Of a stretch of 64,000 bases of DNA, positions 9,284-17,526 are shown piece after piece. Made by a program: the position numbers and the translations under genes. Under the pieces are notes generated by a model that searched no databases, was not told the origin of the DNA, and saw only the letters and a list, made by a program, of their open reading frames with translations. Position 1 is the stretch's first letter. Every line of letters begins with the position of its first letter. This stretch comes from Aliivibrio sp. 1S175 (lineage in GTDB: Bacteria; Pseudomonadota; Gammaproteobacteria; Enterobacterales; Vibrionaceae): assembly GCF_001690985.1 (NCBI RefSeq), contig NZ_MAJS01000006.1, positions 144,145 through 208,144 on the forward strand, in the 5' to 3' direction.

Positions 9284-10183
9284 TTATAAGGATACAAAAA
9301 AGAGCATTAAAAAAGGAACCAACAAACTTAAAATAAAACCACTAACTATCGCGATCGGAACACAACGAATACCGCCACAGTTTTGAATTACGGGTAATGT
9401 AAAATCCATCGCTGTTGCGCCAGCATAGCCTATAGAGGTCACTGGGTAACGGTGAATAAGGGTTGGGATTAATAAAAGAGCAACCAGTTCACGCATTAAT
9501 TCGTTTAAAAAAGCAGCGCCGCCATAAACAGGACCAAGAGCGTCGCCCATTAAGATCCCTGCAAGGGAATACCAACCAAATCCAGAGGCCATTGCCAAAC
9601 CATGATTAAGAGGGATATCTAAAAATAGGGCAGCAATAAGCCCGCCAATTAATGATGTCGATAAAATAACACCCGCAATTATTATTCCATGCTTATTTAG
9701 AAGGATTTGGCGCAGGGACAATCCACTGTTTCGTAATTGAATACCAATAAGAAAAAGAAGAGCTAATAGAATAATTTCGCTAGCGCTTTCAACCCAAGTG
9801 AGGTCTATCCCACTAAGTAAACCAAAAGCGAGGCCAGCAGCCACGGCAAGTAATAATTTTGCCGACTCTAAGATCATTTTAAACAGAGGCAGTGTATTTT
9901 TGTTTCCTTCTGAATTTAGAGGGAAAAGTTTATCGATAATAGGAAGAACCGATAAGTTACATACACTAATTGAAATAAAGAAAACCGCAGTGATAGTTAC
10001 GATCTGATTTAAATTTTGAGCGAGATTATCTAGGGCTGCGAGGCTTAGTCCCATTAGCGCAAGAATAATGGTAACCAAATGACTCGTTGCCGCATTGATA
10101 TGTTGAAGAGGCTTTTGAGAATGAAGTGGAATTAAGTAGCCAAAAAGTAGCGGTAAAAAAACAAATAACATTCCAGAAAGCAT
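9284..10183 (-). CDS. lysO: Lysine exporter LysO family protein (YbjE)
   Basis: Inner-membrane protein of the DUF340/LysO family; the E. coli member exports L-lysine and its toxic analogue thialysine. The 299-residue product begins MLSGMLFVFLPLLFGYLIPL, which aligns with the E. coli N-terminus (MFSG...GYLIPL). It has about eight to ten membrane segments and the conserved GFGWYSLAGILMGDALGP and GYAGATAMDFTLPVIQ stretches. The frame stays open to 10243, but the ATG at 10183 has GAGG at proper distance. A perfect HexR-like palindrome lies 80 bp upstream, an unexpected regulator for this gene. Confidence 0.88.
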   Translation of the reverse strand: MLSGMLFVFLPLLFGYLIPLHSQKPLQHINAATSHLVTIILALMGLSLAALDNLAQNLNQIVTITAVFFISISVCNLSVLPIIDKLFPLNSEGNKNTLPLFKMILESAKLLLAVAAGLAFGLLSGIDLTWVESASEIILLALLFLIGIQLRNSGLSLRQILLNKHGIIIAGVILSTSLIGGLIAALFLDIPLNHGLAMASGFGWYSLAGILMGDALGPVYGGAAFLNELMRELVALLLIPTLIHRYPVTSIGYAGATAMDFTLPVIQNCGGIRCVPIAIVSGFILSLLVPFLMLFFVSL

Positions 10184-10262
10184 GATGTAAACCTCATCCA
10201 TGAAGAAGACCCAGAGAATATCAAGGCTTAGGAATGACATCAATATAAGTTATTCGTTTTAC

Positions 10263-10277
10263 TGTAATTAAATTACA
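10263..10277. promoter_or_regulatory. HexR-like operator upstream of lysO
   Basis: TGTAATTAAATTACA is a palindrome (apart from the central base) matching the HexR consensus TGTARTWWWAYTACA as I remember it. It overlaps the stop codon of the HDOD gene and lies 80 bp before the lysO start, so it could act on lysO. Binding is inferred from sequence only. Confidence 0.55.
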
Positions 10278-11199
10278 GACCACTACTTCTGAGTGTGCCT
10301 TTAATACGATTGTTAAATTGGCTATTAGACAAATTAGTCAATGTATAGAGAGCTCCAGCACCTTCAAGTGTAATTTCTATGTCATGTTCATCAATCGCAT
10401 CGTCTTTATTTCTAAACATTAAAAGGTGACTAGCGATACGTGCAATATTTAAATAATCAATTGGATTGTCAGTATTTCTATATGTGTGTTCATTCTTTGC
10501 AACGGCTAAGAAATCCACATCAAATTGCCATTGATTTAACACATGGTAGCTTGTTGCATTACATTCATGATTAAAGATATAGGTGGCTAATTCGAGATCA
10601 AGGTAATTACCTTTTTCAAGATAATCATAATATTCTTTAATAAGGCAAAAAAGGCCTATGTCTGCAAGTAACCCTGTTAATAATGCCTTTTCTGGTTCAA
10701 GGTAATCGAGTGAGTTATCCTGACATTCTACAATTAACTCTTCACAGATCATTGTCATAACGGCTGCGAATTCACGTGACTTTGCCGCACTTTTACGAAG
10801 AAGTGTATTGCACTCCTTGTTTAAGTTACTTGAATGCTTTAGTTGTTCAATTGCTTGAGCAGTTACTATATCTCGAACACGGAAAATCCCTAATCGGGAA
10901 ACCGCAGTAAGTACATCAGTGCAAGTTATGTTCCTACGATTAAATACAACGGAGTTTGCCATTCGTATAACAATAGCAGTTAGGCTAGGGTCTTCTAATA
11001 AAGTATCTGAGATATCTTTGATTATAGTGCCTTCAAGAGTACATAACTTCTGAATTTTAAGTACCACATCAGGGATAGGAGGCAATTGAATCTTGCCAGA
11101 TGAGATGCTTTTCGAAGTTAATTGGCTAAATTCAGTTCTTAATGCAGCCAGTACTTTGTCTTTATCGTGGGATAGCCAAAAGAACGATAAATGATTCAT
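10273..11199 (-). CDS. HDOD-domain protein
   Basis: A 308-residue cytoplasmic protein whose central region (about 35-240) fits the HDOD output domain, a non-catalytic HD-related domain found in bacterial signalling proteins. Typical segments are LPPIPDVVLKIQKL, DPSLTAIVIRMANS and the helical LLTGLLADIGLF. No GGDEF, EAL or receiver domain is attached, so it is a stand-alone HDOD protein. Target pathway unknown. It sits next to tfoX, in opposite orientation. The ATG at 11199 gives MNHLSFFWLSH; no clear SD. Confidence 0.85.
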   Translation of the reverse strand: MNHLSFFWLSHDKDKVLAALRTEFSQLTSKSISSGKIQLPPIPDVVLKIQKLCTLEGTIIKDISDTLLEDPSLTAIVIRMANSVVFNRRNITCTDVLTAVSRLGIFRVRDIVTAQAIEQLKHSSNLNKECNTLLRKSAAKSREFAAVMTMICEELIVECQDNSLDYLEPEKALLTGLLADIGLFCLIKEYYDYLEKGNYLDLELATYIFNHECNATSYHVLNQWQFDVDFLAVAKNEHTYRNTDNPIDYLNIARIASHLLMFRNKDDAIDEHDIEITLEGAGALYTLTNLSNSQFNNRIKGTLRSSGL

Positions 11200-11626
11200 T
11201 GTTAATTCATACTTTTAAATAATGCATTAATCATACAGCGTTTTTCTATTTTCTAAGAAAAAAGTCAAAAAAATGAGATCATTTTCGGAAAAAATACGAT
11301 TTTTTAACCATAATCGTCAAAAAAGTTATTACGGATAGATAAATAAGAGTCAAATTATTGGTGTGCTAAATGATTCTTGTGAGCGTGGTCAATAAATCAA
11401 TGAGTGAGTTTGTGAGACTATAATGTGATAGAAACCTGAAGAAAAACTTCGTTCGTTACATAAAACAATACTTAAAGGTGTGATCGAACTTAAGAAAAAG
11501 GTTGTAGATTCAGGAGTTAATGTAAAAAGGCTAGAAACTTATTTATTGTGTGTTTAATATTCAATTGCTTGATGTCAATTTTCTGACAGGGACGGGGGTC
11601 GTAAGTTTAAGATCAAGGAGATCAAG
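11200..11626. other. Intergenic region with the long tfoX leader
   Basis: A 427-bp gap between divergent HDOD and tfoX genes. Notable are a G-rich element GGGACGGGGG at 11590-11598, unusual in this AT-rich sequence, and CTTGAT (11568-11573), which can pair with ATCAAG (11612-11617) overlapping the tfoX SD. Such a fold would fit the V. cholerae model in which the tfoX leader blocks translation until the TfoR sRNA pairs. An open stretch without start codon (11432-11557, 41 codons ending TYLLCV) may be a remnant but is not called as a gene. No c-di-GMP riboswitch was recognised. Confidence 0.45.
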
Positions 11627-12211
11627 ATGAACCATTTAGAGGAACGCTTTTTTAATTTTGTAAAAAAACTAGGTAAATTTAACAAACGCTCTATGTTTGG
11701 TGGCGTCGGTTTATTTACTGAAGATGCGATGTTTTCATTAGTTACTGAGGGACGATTATACGTTCGAGGTGGTAGATTCGTCGATCAACAGTTTGAAAAA
11801 TTAGGATGCGAACGCTATAAGCACGTGAAAAAAACGACAATCGCGACCGTTAATTATTTCGACATCAGTGAGTTATTTGAGAAGCAACCAACGTTATTGA
11901 GCGATATCATTAAAGATGTGATGGAAAATTCACGTGTAGAACGAGAATTTAAAAAATCAAAAGAGAATCGTCGATTACGTGATTTGCCAAATATGCAATT
12001 AACATTAGAGAGAATGGTAAAGAAAGCGGGAGTTCCGGATGTCGATTCTTTTCTAGAGATCGGGGCTGTTGATGTATTTAAAAAAGTAAATACTACCTAT
12101 GGCGGTGATGTTGATGTGAAACTTCTGTGGAAATTTGCAGGAGCGGAGTCAGGTGTTCATTGGACGTTATTACAAGAACCAATGAAAAGAGCCTTACTTC
12201 AACAAGTGTAG
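11627..12211 (+). CDS. tfoX: Competence regulator TfoX (Sxy family)
   Basis: Activator of natural-competence genes acting with CRP in vibrios, induced by chitin. The 194-residue product has TfoX_N (about residues 5-95, with RSMFGGVGLFTEDAMF) and TfoX_C (about 105-190, with MVKKAGVPDVDSFLEIGAV). The SD AAGGAG at 11615-11620 sits 6 nt before the ATG. TfoX rather than its paralogue TfoY is favoured because the neighbourhood (HDOD gene, serC nearby) resembles the V. cholerae tfoX locus and no c-di-GMP riboswitch precedes it. Translation is probably controlled through its long leader. Confidence 0.85.
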   Translation: MNHLEERFFNFVKKLGKFNKRSMFGGVGLFTEDAMFSLVTEGRLYVRGGRFVDQQFEKLGCERYKHVKKTTIATVNYFDISELFEKQPTLLSDIIKDVMENSRVEREFKKSKENRRLRDLPNMQLTLERMVKKAGVPDVDSFLEIGAVDVFKKVNTTYGGDVDVKLLWKFAGAESGVHWTLLQEPMKRALLQQV

Positions 12212-12220
12212 AGTAAATAA

Positions 12221-12270
12221 AAAAACCTCGTTATTCCTTGAGTTGTCTAAGGTATAACGAGGTTTTTTTT
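12221..12270. terminator. Bidirectional terminator between tfoX and the outer-membrane-like gene
   Basis: AAAACCTCGTTAT (12222-12234) and ATAACGAGGTTTT (about 12254-12265) form a long stem with A and T runs outside both ends, serving two convergent genes. Confidence 0.88.
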
Positions 12271-12282
12271 TACTAAATCTAA

Positions 12283-12834
12283 TTAGTATTTAAAGCGAGC
12301 AGTTAATAGTAGTTGGTCGCCATAGATACCGTTAAAACGGCCTTCAGCACCGATAGAGAACAACTCTGTTGAGTGGAATCGACCGTAAACAGAGAAAAGT
12401 GTGTCGTCATTATCTTCAATAGATAAGTAACCCACTTTACCACCAACTTCTAGCTGAGGACCTAACCATTGACGCACGCCTAAGTTAAGTTCCATACCAG
12501 TGTCATTTTTGTAGTGTTTGTTATCATCAACAACACGAACTAGCATTTCACCAGTAATGTCAGCCCAGTTATTTACTGGAGCATGAAAGCCTAGACCAGC
12601 CGCTAAATCGTAGTCACCATCCAATTCTGAATCAACAGAAACAATAGCGTGAGCATTAGGGTGGATTGATGTACTAAATCCAGCACCAAATGTTGAAGGG
12701 CTGAAGCCAATGCGAGCTTCAACATAGTCATAGCTGAAGTTGCTCATGATGGCATTATTTGAATCATTATCTGCAGCCATTGATGCTGTTGAAATAAACA
12801 TTAGGCTTGAAGCTAAAAGTGTCTTACGGATCAT
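12283..12834 (-). CDS. Probable outer-membrane beta-barrel protein, unknown function
   Basis: The 183-residue product has a signal peptide ending ...STASMA (about residue 20). The mature part has alternating polar/apolar strands and a C-terminal aromatic (LLLTARFKY), the typical BAM recognition signature of beta-barrel proteins. The size would suit an 8-strand barrel of the OmpA/OmpW type or YfaZ-like proteins. No exact family was recognised. ATG at 12834 follows AGGTTTCAAATATC. Confidence 0.75.
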   Translation of the reverse strand: MIRKTLLASSLMFISTASMAADNDSNNAIMSNFSYDYVEARIGFSPSTFGAGFSTSIHPNAHAIVSVDSELDGDYDLAAGLGFHAPVNNWADITGEMLVRVVDDNKHYKNDTGMELNLGVRQWLGPQLEVGGKVGYLSIEDNDDTLFSVYGRFHSTELFSIGAEGRFNGIYGDQLLLTARFKY

Positions 12835-13106
12835 GATATTTGAAACCTATCAAATTGAGTGCTGTACCAAAATATGCTTAAATTCTAACAGAAATGTGTA
12901 TTTTTGCTAGAAGGGAGTCTACAAAATTTGGAGCAGCAACTATTAGTCAAAAAATTAGCGTGCAATTTATATCTTTTTTATTAAGCAAAATATAAGCCAA
13001 GTTAAGTTATTGTATTGGTTTAAAGTTCGTTTATCTTATAAATAGAGTTGTATTGATCTTACTGTCTTAGGTAAACTGATTTAAATCGTTAATAATGGAT
13101 AATGAA

Positions 13107-14408
13107 ATGAATGAATTAAGAAAATATGCTGCTATTGGTGGTGCAATTGCCGTTGTAGCTTGTTGGCCATTTGCTACAGGGAAGATAGGCGAAGCTATTT
13201 TTAAAGATGGAATTGCATCATACAGTAATTCTATTATTGAGGTTGAATCGGTTTCTTATGATCGTGGTTATTTAAGTTCTACCGCAGAGAGCCGCATTCA
13301 TGTTATTGATAAAGGTTTGAGTGCTGAGCTTAAACAAGCGGGTTACCCAACAGAACTTATTGTAGATCACGATATTTCTCATGGTTTATTTTCTATTTCT
13401 TCTACTTCAACATTTAGTAGTACCGAAGAAATATCAGAATTTGTTAAAGGGTTAACCTTAACAACAGAAAGTCAATTAACGGGCACGACGAATTTATTGT
13501 TGACCAGTAAGGATACTGATTTTGTAACAGAAGACTTAAAAGCTCAAGGCGTAGAAAAGCTATTTTTAGCGGCAAGCCAAGTTTCGGCGACAGTAGAAAA
13601 AGATGGGCAGTTTAGATTGTCTTATCAGTTACCTAAAGCAGAATTACGTCTAGATAACCAGTCTGAAATGGTTATTGATAAAGTATCAGGCCAAAGTGTT
13701 GGACATTATACTGATGATATCTTTATTGGAGAGGCAATTGTTGGTTTTGGTAATTTAGTATTGAAAGACAGTGAGAGCCAACTTAATAATGAAGTTAAAG
13801 GGTTCAAATACACAAGTACTAACCACATTAATGAAGTAAAAGATAAAGCGGAAGAAAATACGCTTTCATCTAAAAATACGGTTGAACTTGCAGAAGTAAT
13901 AACAAGTTCTGGTGTGTTAAAAGATGGTGTTTTTGATATTAGCTTTGAAGATTTAAATTATGACGCACTTATTAAACTAGTTCCTTTGCTTCAAGAGCAA
14001 GAGTTAACAAATGAAAACATGGAGCAATTAATGCTGTCGTTTGATTTGTTGGCAGCAAAAGGTTTTTCATTGAATATTAATAAATTCAGTGCAAATGTGT
14101 TAGGCAGTAAAATTGATAGTAAAGTGCTGATGACATTACCTGCTGGAACAGCAAGAGCGTCACAAAATGCAGATAAATTAATTCAAACCTTACAAGGTAA
14201 CAGTGAATTAGTTATAGCGAAAAAATTAGTTGATGAAACACCAGAACTTCGTATGCAAATGGATGAGCTATTAGTCAATGAGTTTGCCGTAGAAGATGGT
14301 GATAATTACCGCTTGTCGGCTAAGATTGCTGATGGACAAATTGAATTACTTAATGGACAGAAAATGCCGCTATTTATGTTACTAGGTTTTTTAAGTTACC
14401 TAGGTTAA
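13107..14408 (+). CDS. DUF945 (YdgA-like) protein
   Basis: A 433-residue protein with one N-terminal membrane anchor (YAAIGGAIAVVACWPFATG) followed by a long extracytoplasmic domain typical of the DUF945/YdgA family. Recognition features are the early GxxxxxxF...Y motif, VESVSYDRGYLSSTAES, and the HDISHGLFS segment. Function in the family is unknown; E. coli YdgA is an inner-membrane protein. An in-frame ATG at 13095 would add four residues; ATG 13107 is preferred because GGATAATGAA precedes it, but the choice is not certain. Terminator follows at 14429. Confidence 0.85.
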   Translation: MNELRKYAAIGGAIAVVACWPFATGKIGEAIFKDGIASYSNSIIEVESVSYDRGYLSSTAESRIHVIDKGLSAELKQAGYPTELIVDHDISHGLFSISSTSTFSSTEEISEFVKGLTLTTESQLTGTTNLLLTSKDTDFVTEDLKAQGVEKLFLAASQVSATVEKDGQFRLSYQLPKAELRLDNQSEMVIDKVSGQSVGHYTDDIFIGEAIVGFGNLVLKDSESQLNNEVKGFKYTSTNHINEVKDKAEENTLSSKNTVELAEVITSSGVLKDGVFDISFEDLNYDALIKLVPLLQEQELTNENMEQLMLSFDLLAAKGFSLNINKFSANVLGSKIDSKVLMTLPAGTARASQNADKLIQTLQGNSELVIAKKLVDETPELRMQMDELLVNEFAVEDGDNYRLSAKIADGQIELLNGQKMPLFMLLGFLSYLG

Positions 14409-14428
14409 TACCGGACACATTAAGTTAA

Positions 14429-14458
14429 AATAGCTCACTAAGGTGAGCTATTTTTTTA
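14429..14458 (+). terminator. Intrinsic terminator after the DUF945 gene
   Basis: AATAGCTCAC (14429-14438) pairs with GTGAGCTATT (14443-14452) around a TAAG loop, then a T run. Confidence 0.88.
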
Positions 14459-14617
14459 TTTAGTGAATTAGATCACTTTCTGATTTATTTGTAAGAGAAA
14501 AGGTGGTATTAATTTCTACACAATATTTACTGATAGCAACCTAGATAGATATTTAATCAGTGATTTATCTAGGTTGATATGATTGATTTTTATAAATAGC
14601 AGGAGCCTTTGAGAAAC

Positions 14618-15700
14618 ATGGAAAAAGTATTTAACTTTTGTGCTGGTCCAGCAATGCTGCCAGCAGACGTTCTAGCCCAAGCTCAAAAGGAATTGGTGAA
14701 TTGGAACGGTTTAGGCACATCCGTAATGGAGATTAGCCACCGTAGTAAAGAATTTATTAAAGTTGCGGAGGAATCTGAACAAGATTTACGTGATTTATTA
14801 TCGATTCCAGATAATTATAAAGTGTTGTTTTGCCAAGGTGGTGCTCGTGCTCAATTTGCTGCAGTACCATTAAATTTATTGGGCAATAATACTAAGGCTG
14901 ATTATATTGATGCGGGTTATTGGGCTCAAAGCTCAGTGACTGAAGCAAAAAAATATTGCCAACCAAATGTTATTGATGCAATTACTGAGCTTGATGGCAA
15001 GCGAGCGGTAAAACCCGCTTCAGAATGGCCATTGAGTGACGATGCTGCTTATGTACATTTTTGTCCAAATGAAACCATTGATGGTATTGAAATTAATGAT
15101 TTACCAGTAACAGATAAACCTATTGTTGCAGATATGTCTTCGACGATTTTGTCTCGTCAAATTGACGTATCTAAATATGGCGTTATTTATGCTGGTGCCC
15201 AAAAGAACATTGGTCCAGCAGGGTTAACGATTGTTATTGTACGTGATGATTTACTCGATCTCGCTGCTGAAGCACTTCCAAGTGTATTAAGCTATGGTGT
15301 GTTAGCAAATCAAGAGTCGATGTTTAATACTCCCCCTACGTATGCTTGGTATTTAGCGGGTTTAGTTTTTAAGTGGTTAAAACTAAATGGTGGTATTGAA
15401 GCGATGGAGGCGCGTAATCGCAAGAAAGCGTCTGCACTATACGATTATATCGATCAGTCTGATTTTTATCGTAACGAGGTTCATACGAATAACCGCTCTT
15501 TAATGAATGTTCCATTCCAATTAGCGAATTCAGAGCTAGATGCTCAGTTTCTTACATTAGCAGATGAAGCGGGTTTAAAAGCATTGAAAGGACATCGAGT
15601 TGTGGGTGGGATGCGAGCGTCTATCTATAATGCAATGCCACTAGAAGGTGTTCAAGCGCTAGTTGATTTTATGAAAGCATTTGAAGCGCAATACGCGTAA
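14618..15700 (+). CDS. serC: Phosphoserine aminotransferase
   Basis: PLP enzyme converting 3-phosphohydroxypyruvate and glutamate to phosphoserine and 2-oxoglutarate; it also acts in pyridoxal phosphate synthesis. The 360-residue product starts [15 protein letters not shown], the family N-terminus, and has the PLP lysine in [12 protein letters not shown]. An in-frame TTG at 14609 would add three residues, but its SD (AGGAG 14601-14605) would then be only 3 nt away; from the ATG the same SD is 12 nt away, long but tolerable. No aroA follows as in E. coli; convergent cydC comes next. Confidence 0.95.
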   Translation: MEKVFNFCAGPAMLPADVLAQAQKELVNWNGLGTSVMEISHRSKEFIKVAEESEQDLRDLLSIPDNYKVLFCQGGARAQFAAVPLNLLGNNTKADYIDAGYWAQSSVTEAKKYCQPNVIDAITELDGKRAVKPASEWPLSDDAAYVHFCPNETIDGIEINDLPVTDKPIVADMSSTILSRQIDVSKYGVIYAGAQKNIGPAGLTIVIVRDDLLDLAAEALPSVLSYGVLANQESMFNTPPTYAWYLAGLVFKWLKLNGGIEAMEARNRKKASALYDYIDQSDFYRNEVHTNNRSLMNVPFQLANSELDAQFLTLADEAGLKALKGHRVVGGMRASIYNAMPLEGVQALVDFMKAFEAQYA

Positions 15701-15728
15701 CCTTATATTTGTCGATAAACGAAGACTA

Positions 15729-15766
15729 AAAAGCCGATACTGAATAAACAGTATCGGCTTTTTTAT
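15729..15766. terminator. Bidirectional terminator between serC and cydC
   Basis: AAAAGCCGATACTG (15729-15742) and CAGTATCGGCTTTT (15749-15762) form a perfect 14-bp stem with flanking A and T runs. Confidence 0.92.
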
Positions 15767-15804
15767 ATCAATCTAAATAAGATTTTATTTAGGCTGATTA
15801 TTGA

Positions 15805-17526
15805 TTAAAAACGTTGCCATAATTGATGGTAAGCACCATTCACCGCAAGTAATTCTTCGTGCGTACCTTGCTCTACAATTTCACCATGGTCCATCAAACA
15901 GATTTGATCCATTGCTTCTAAATTTACTAAGCGATGAGTAATAAATACCACGGTTTTGTTTTGAATATGTTCATTCAATACCGACATGATCTGTTGTTCT
16001 GTTTTTTGATCTAACCCTTCAGTGGGTTCATCTAATAAAACAATAGGGGCATCGTGTAGTAGAGCTCTAGCAATACCTATTCGGCGACGTTCACCACCAG
16101 AAAGTTGGCGTCCACCATCGCCAAGCCATGCACTTAATCCGTCATCAGCGAGGAGATCATGTAAGCCTACTTTCTCAAGTATTTGGGTTAATACGTCATC
16201 GGAGGCTGAATCATTTGCAAGCTTCAAGTTATCGCGCAAAGACCCATTAAGTATATCGACTCGCTGGCTAACAACAGACATTGAACTACGTAAGCTTGAT
16301 TCTTTCCATTTTGGTAATTGAACGCCATCAATAGAAATTGTTCCTGATTTTGGGTCCCATTGGCGAGTAATAAGTTGCAGTAATGTGGATTTACCCGAGC
16401 CAGTTTGCCCAACGATCGCCATTTTTTGACCAGCCACTAAATCTAATGAAATATGCTTTACGGCATCAGTTTCTGCGTCCATGTATTGGTAGCTAACATC
16501 TGAAATTGTTAGGTTACCTTTTACCTCTTGAGTCACTCCGTTTTCATCAAAGAGAGTATCAGGTTCTGCGGTAATGATTTCATTTAAGCGACGAGCTGAG
16601 CTTAATGTTTGACCGAGATACTGGAAAGCACCTGCAATAGGCATTAATAACTCAAAACTTGCCATTGTGGCAAAAGCAACCATAGCGACCATTGGGTCGG
16701 GGGTCATTCCTGCAATGCCATCGGCAGAAATCCATAACATTAATAGTAATGTCCAACCGTTAGCCAACAATAGTAAGCCATTAGCTAAACCTGTTAATGT
16801 TGCCATGTGGCGTTGATTGGAAAGTAGGGCTACTTGAGCATCAAGAATACGCTGTTGGTATTGTTCTTCTGCACCAAAGATACGTAGTTCAGCATTACCT
16901 TGTAACCAATCTAATGTTTTTATGCGTAAAGTGGCTTTATTTTGAGTTAATTCAGCACCATTTTTTTTACCAAGCTTATAGAAAAGCGTAGGCCAAATTA
17001 ATAATAGAGAAAATAAAATTGCACCAAGCGTTAAACCAACTGCGACGTCAAACCACGCAAGGAAAGCGGTTAATCCGATAATGCCTAATGTACCAACAAT
17101 TATTGGGCTGATAAGACGTAAATATACGTGGTCCATTGCATCAACATCAGCGACAAGACGGTTTAATAAATCGGCGTCACGCAGTTTTGAAAAACGTCCA
17201 GGGATTAACGGTATTAACTTTTTAAAGAAGAAAATACGCAGTTCAGTTAATAGCTTAAATGTTGCGTTATGACTTACAACACGCTCTCCCCATCGTCCAG
17301 CAGTACGGCCAATAGAAAAACCTCGTACCGCACCCGCGGGAAGCATGTAGTTAAAGGTTTCTCGCGCTATTGTTAATCCAGCAATGGCAGAGGCTGAAAT
17401 AAACCAACCAGAAATGGTCAGTAATCCAATAGAAGCAAACAAGGTTGCGAAGCTTAATATCATGCCTAATGTTAAGCCAAACCAATGTTTCTTATATAAT
17501 TTAATATACGGTAATAAATCACGCAT
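15805..17526 (-). CDS. cydC: Heterodimeric ABC exporter subunit CydC
   Basis: With CydD it forms an inner-membrane ABC transporter needed for cytochrome bd assembly; it exports glutathione/cysteine or handles heme (family knowledge, still debated). About 573 residues: six membrane helices (about 1-310), then an ABC domain with Walker A GQTGSGKST, signature LSGGERRRIGIARAL and Walker B IVLLDEPTEGLD. ATG 17526 gives MRDLLPYIKLYKKH, as in E. coli, with SD AAGGTGA 8 nt upstream. An upstream ATG at 17535 has no SD. It overlaps the end of cydD by 8 nt, implying translational coupling. Confidence 0.95.
   Translation of the reverse strand: MRDLLPYIKLYKKHWFGLTLGMILSFATLFASIGLLTISGWFISASAIAGLTIARETFNYMLPAGAVRGFSIGRTAGRWGERVVSHNATFKLLTELRIFFFKKLIPLIPGRFSKLRDADLLNRLVADVDAMDHVYLRLISPIIVGTLGIIGLTAFLAWFDVAVGLTLGAILFSLLLIWPTLFYKLGKKNGAELTQNKATLRIKTLDWLQGNAELRIFGAEEQYQQRILDAQVALLSNQRHMATLTGLANGLLLLANGWTLLLMLWISADGIAGMTPDPMVAMVAFATMASFELLMPIAGAFQYLGQTLSSARRLNEIITAEPDTLFDENGVTQEVKGNLTISDVSYQYMDAETDAVKHISLDLVAGQKMAIVGQTGSGKSTLLQLITRQWDPKSGTISIDGVQLPKWKESSLRSSMSVVSQRVDILNGSLRDNLKLANDSASDDVLTQILEKVGLHDLLADDGLSAWLGDGGRQLSGGERRRIGIARALLHDAPIVLLDEPTEGLDQKTEQQIMSVLNEHIQNKTVVFITHRLVNLEAMDQICLMDHGEIVEQGTHEELLAVNGAYHQLWQRF

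Noticed and set aside
11380-11410. CRP site upstream of tfoX (TGTGAGCGTGGTCAAT)
   Set aside because: Only the left half fits TGTGA-N6-TCACA; the right half is poor.
11200-11626. c-di-GMP (GEMM) riboswitch upstream of tfoX
   Set aside because: Expected for the paralogue tfoY; the conserved GEMM stem-loops and GGATAA-like elements were not found here.
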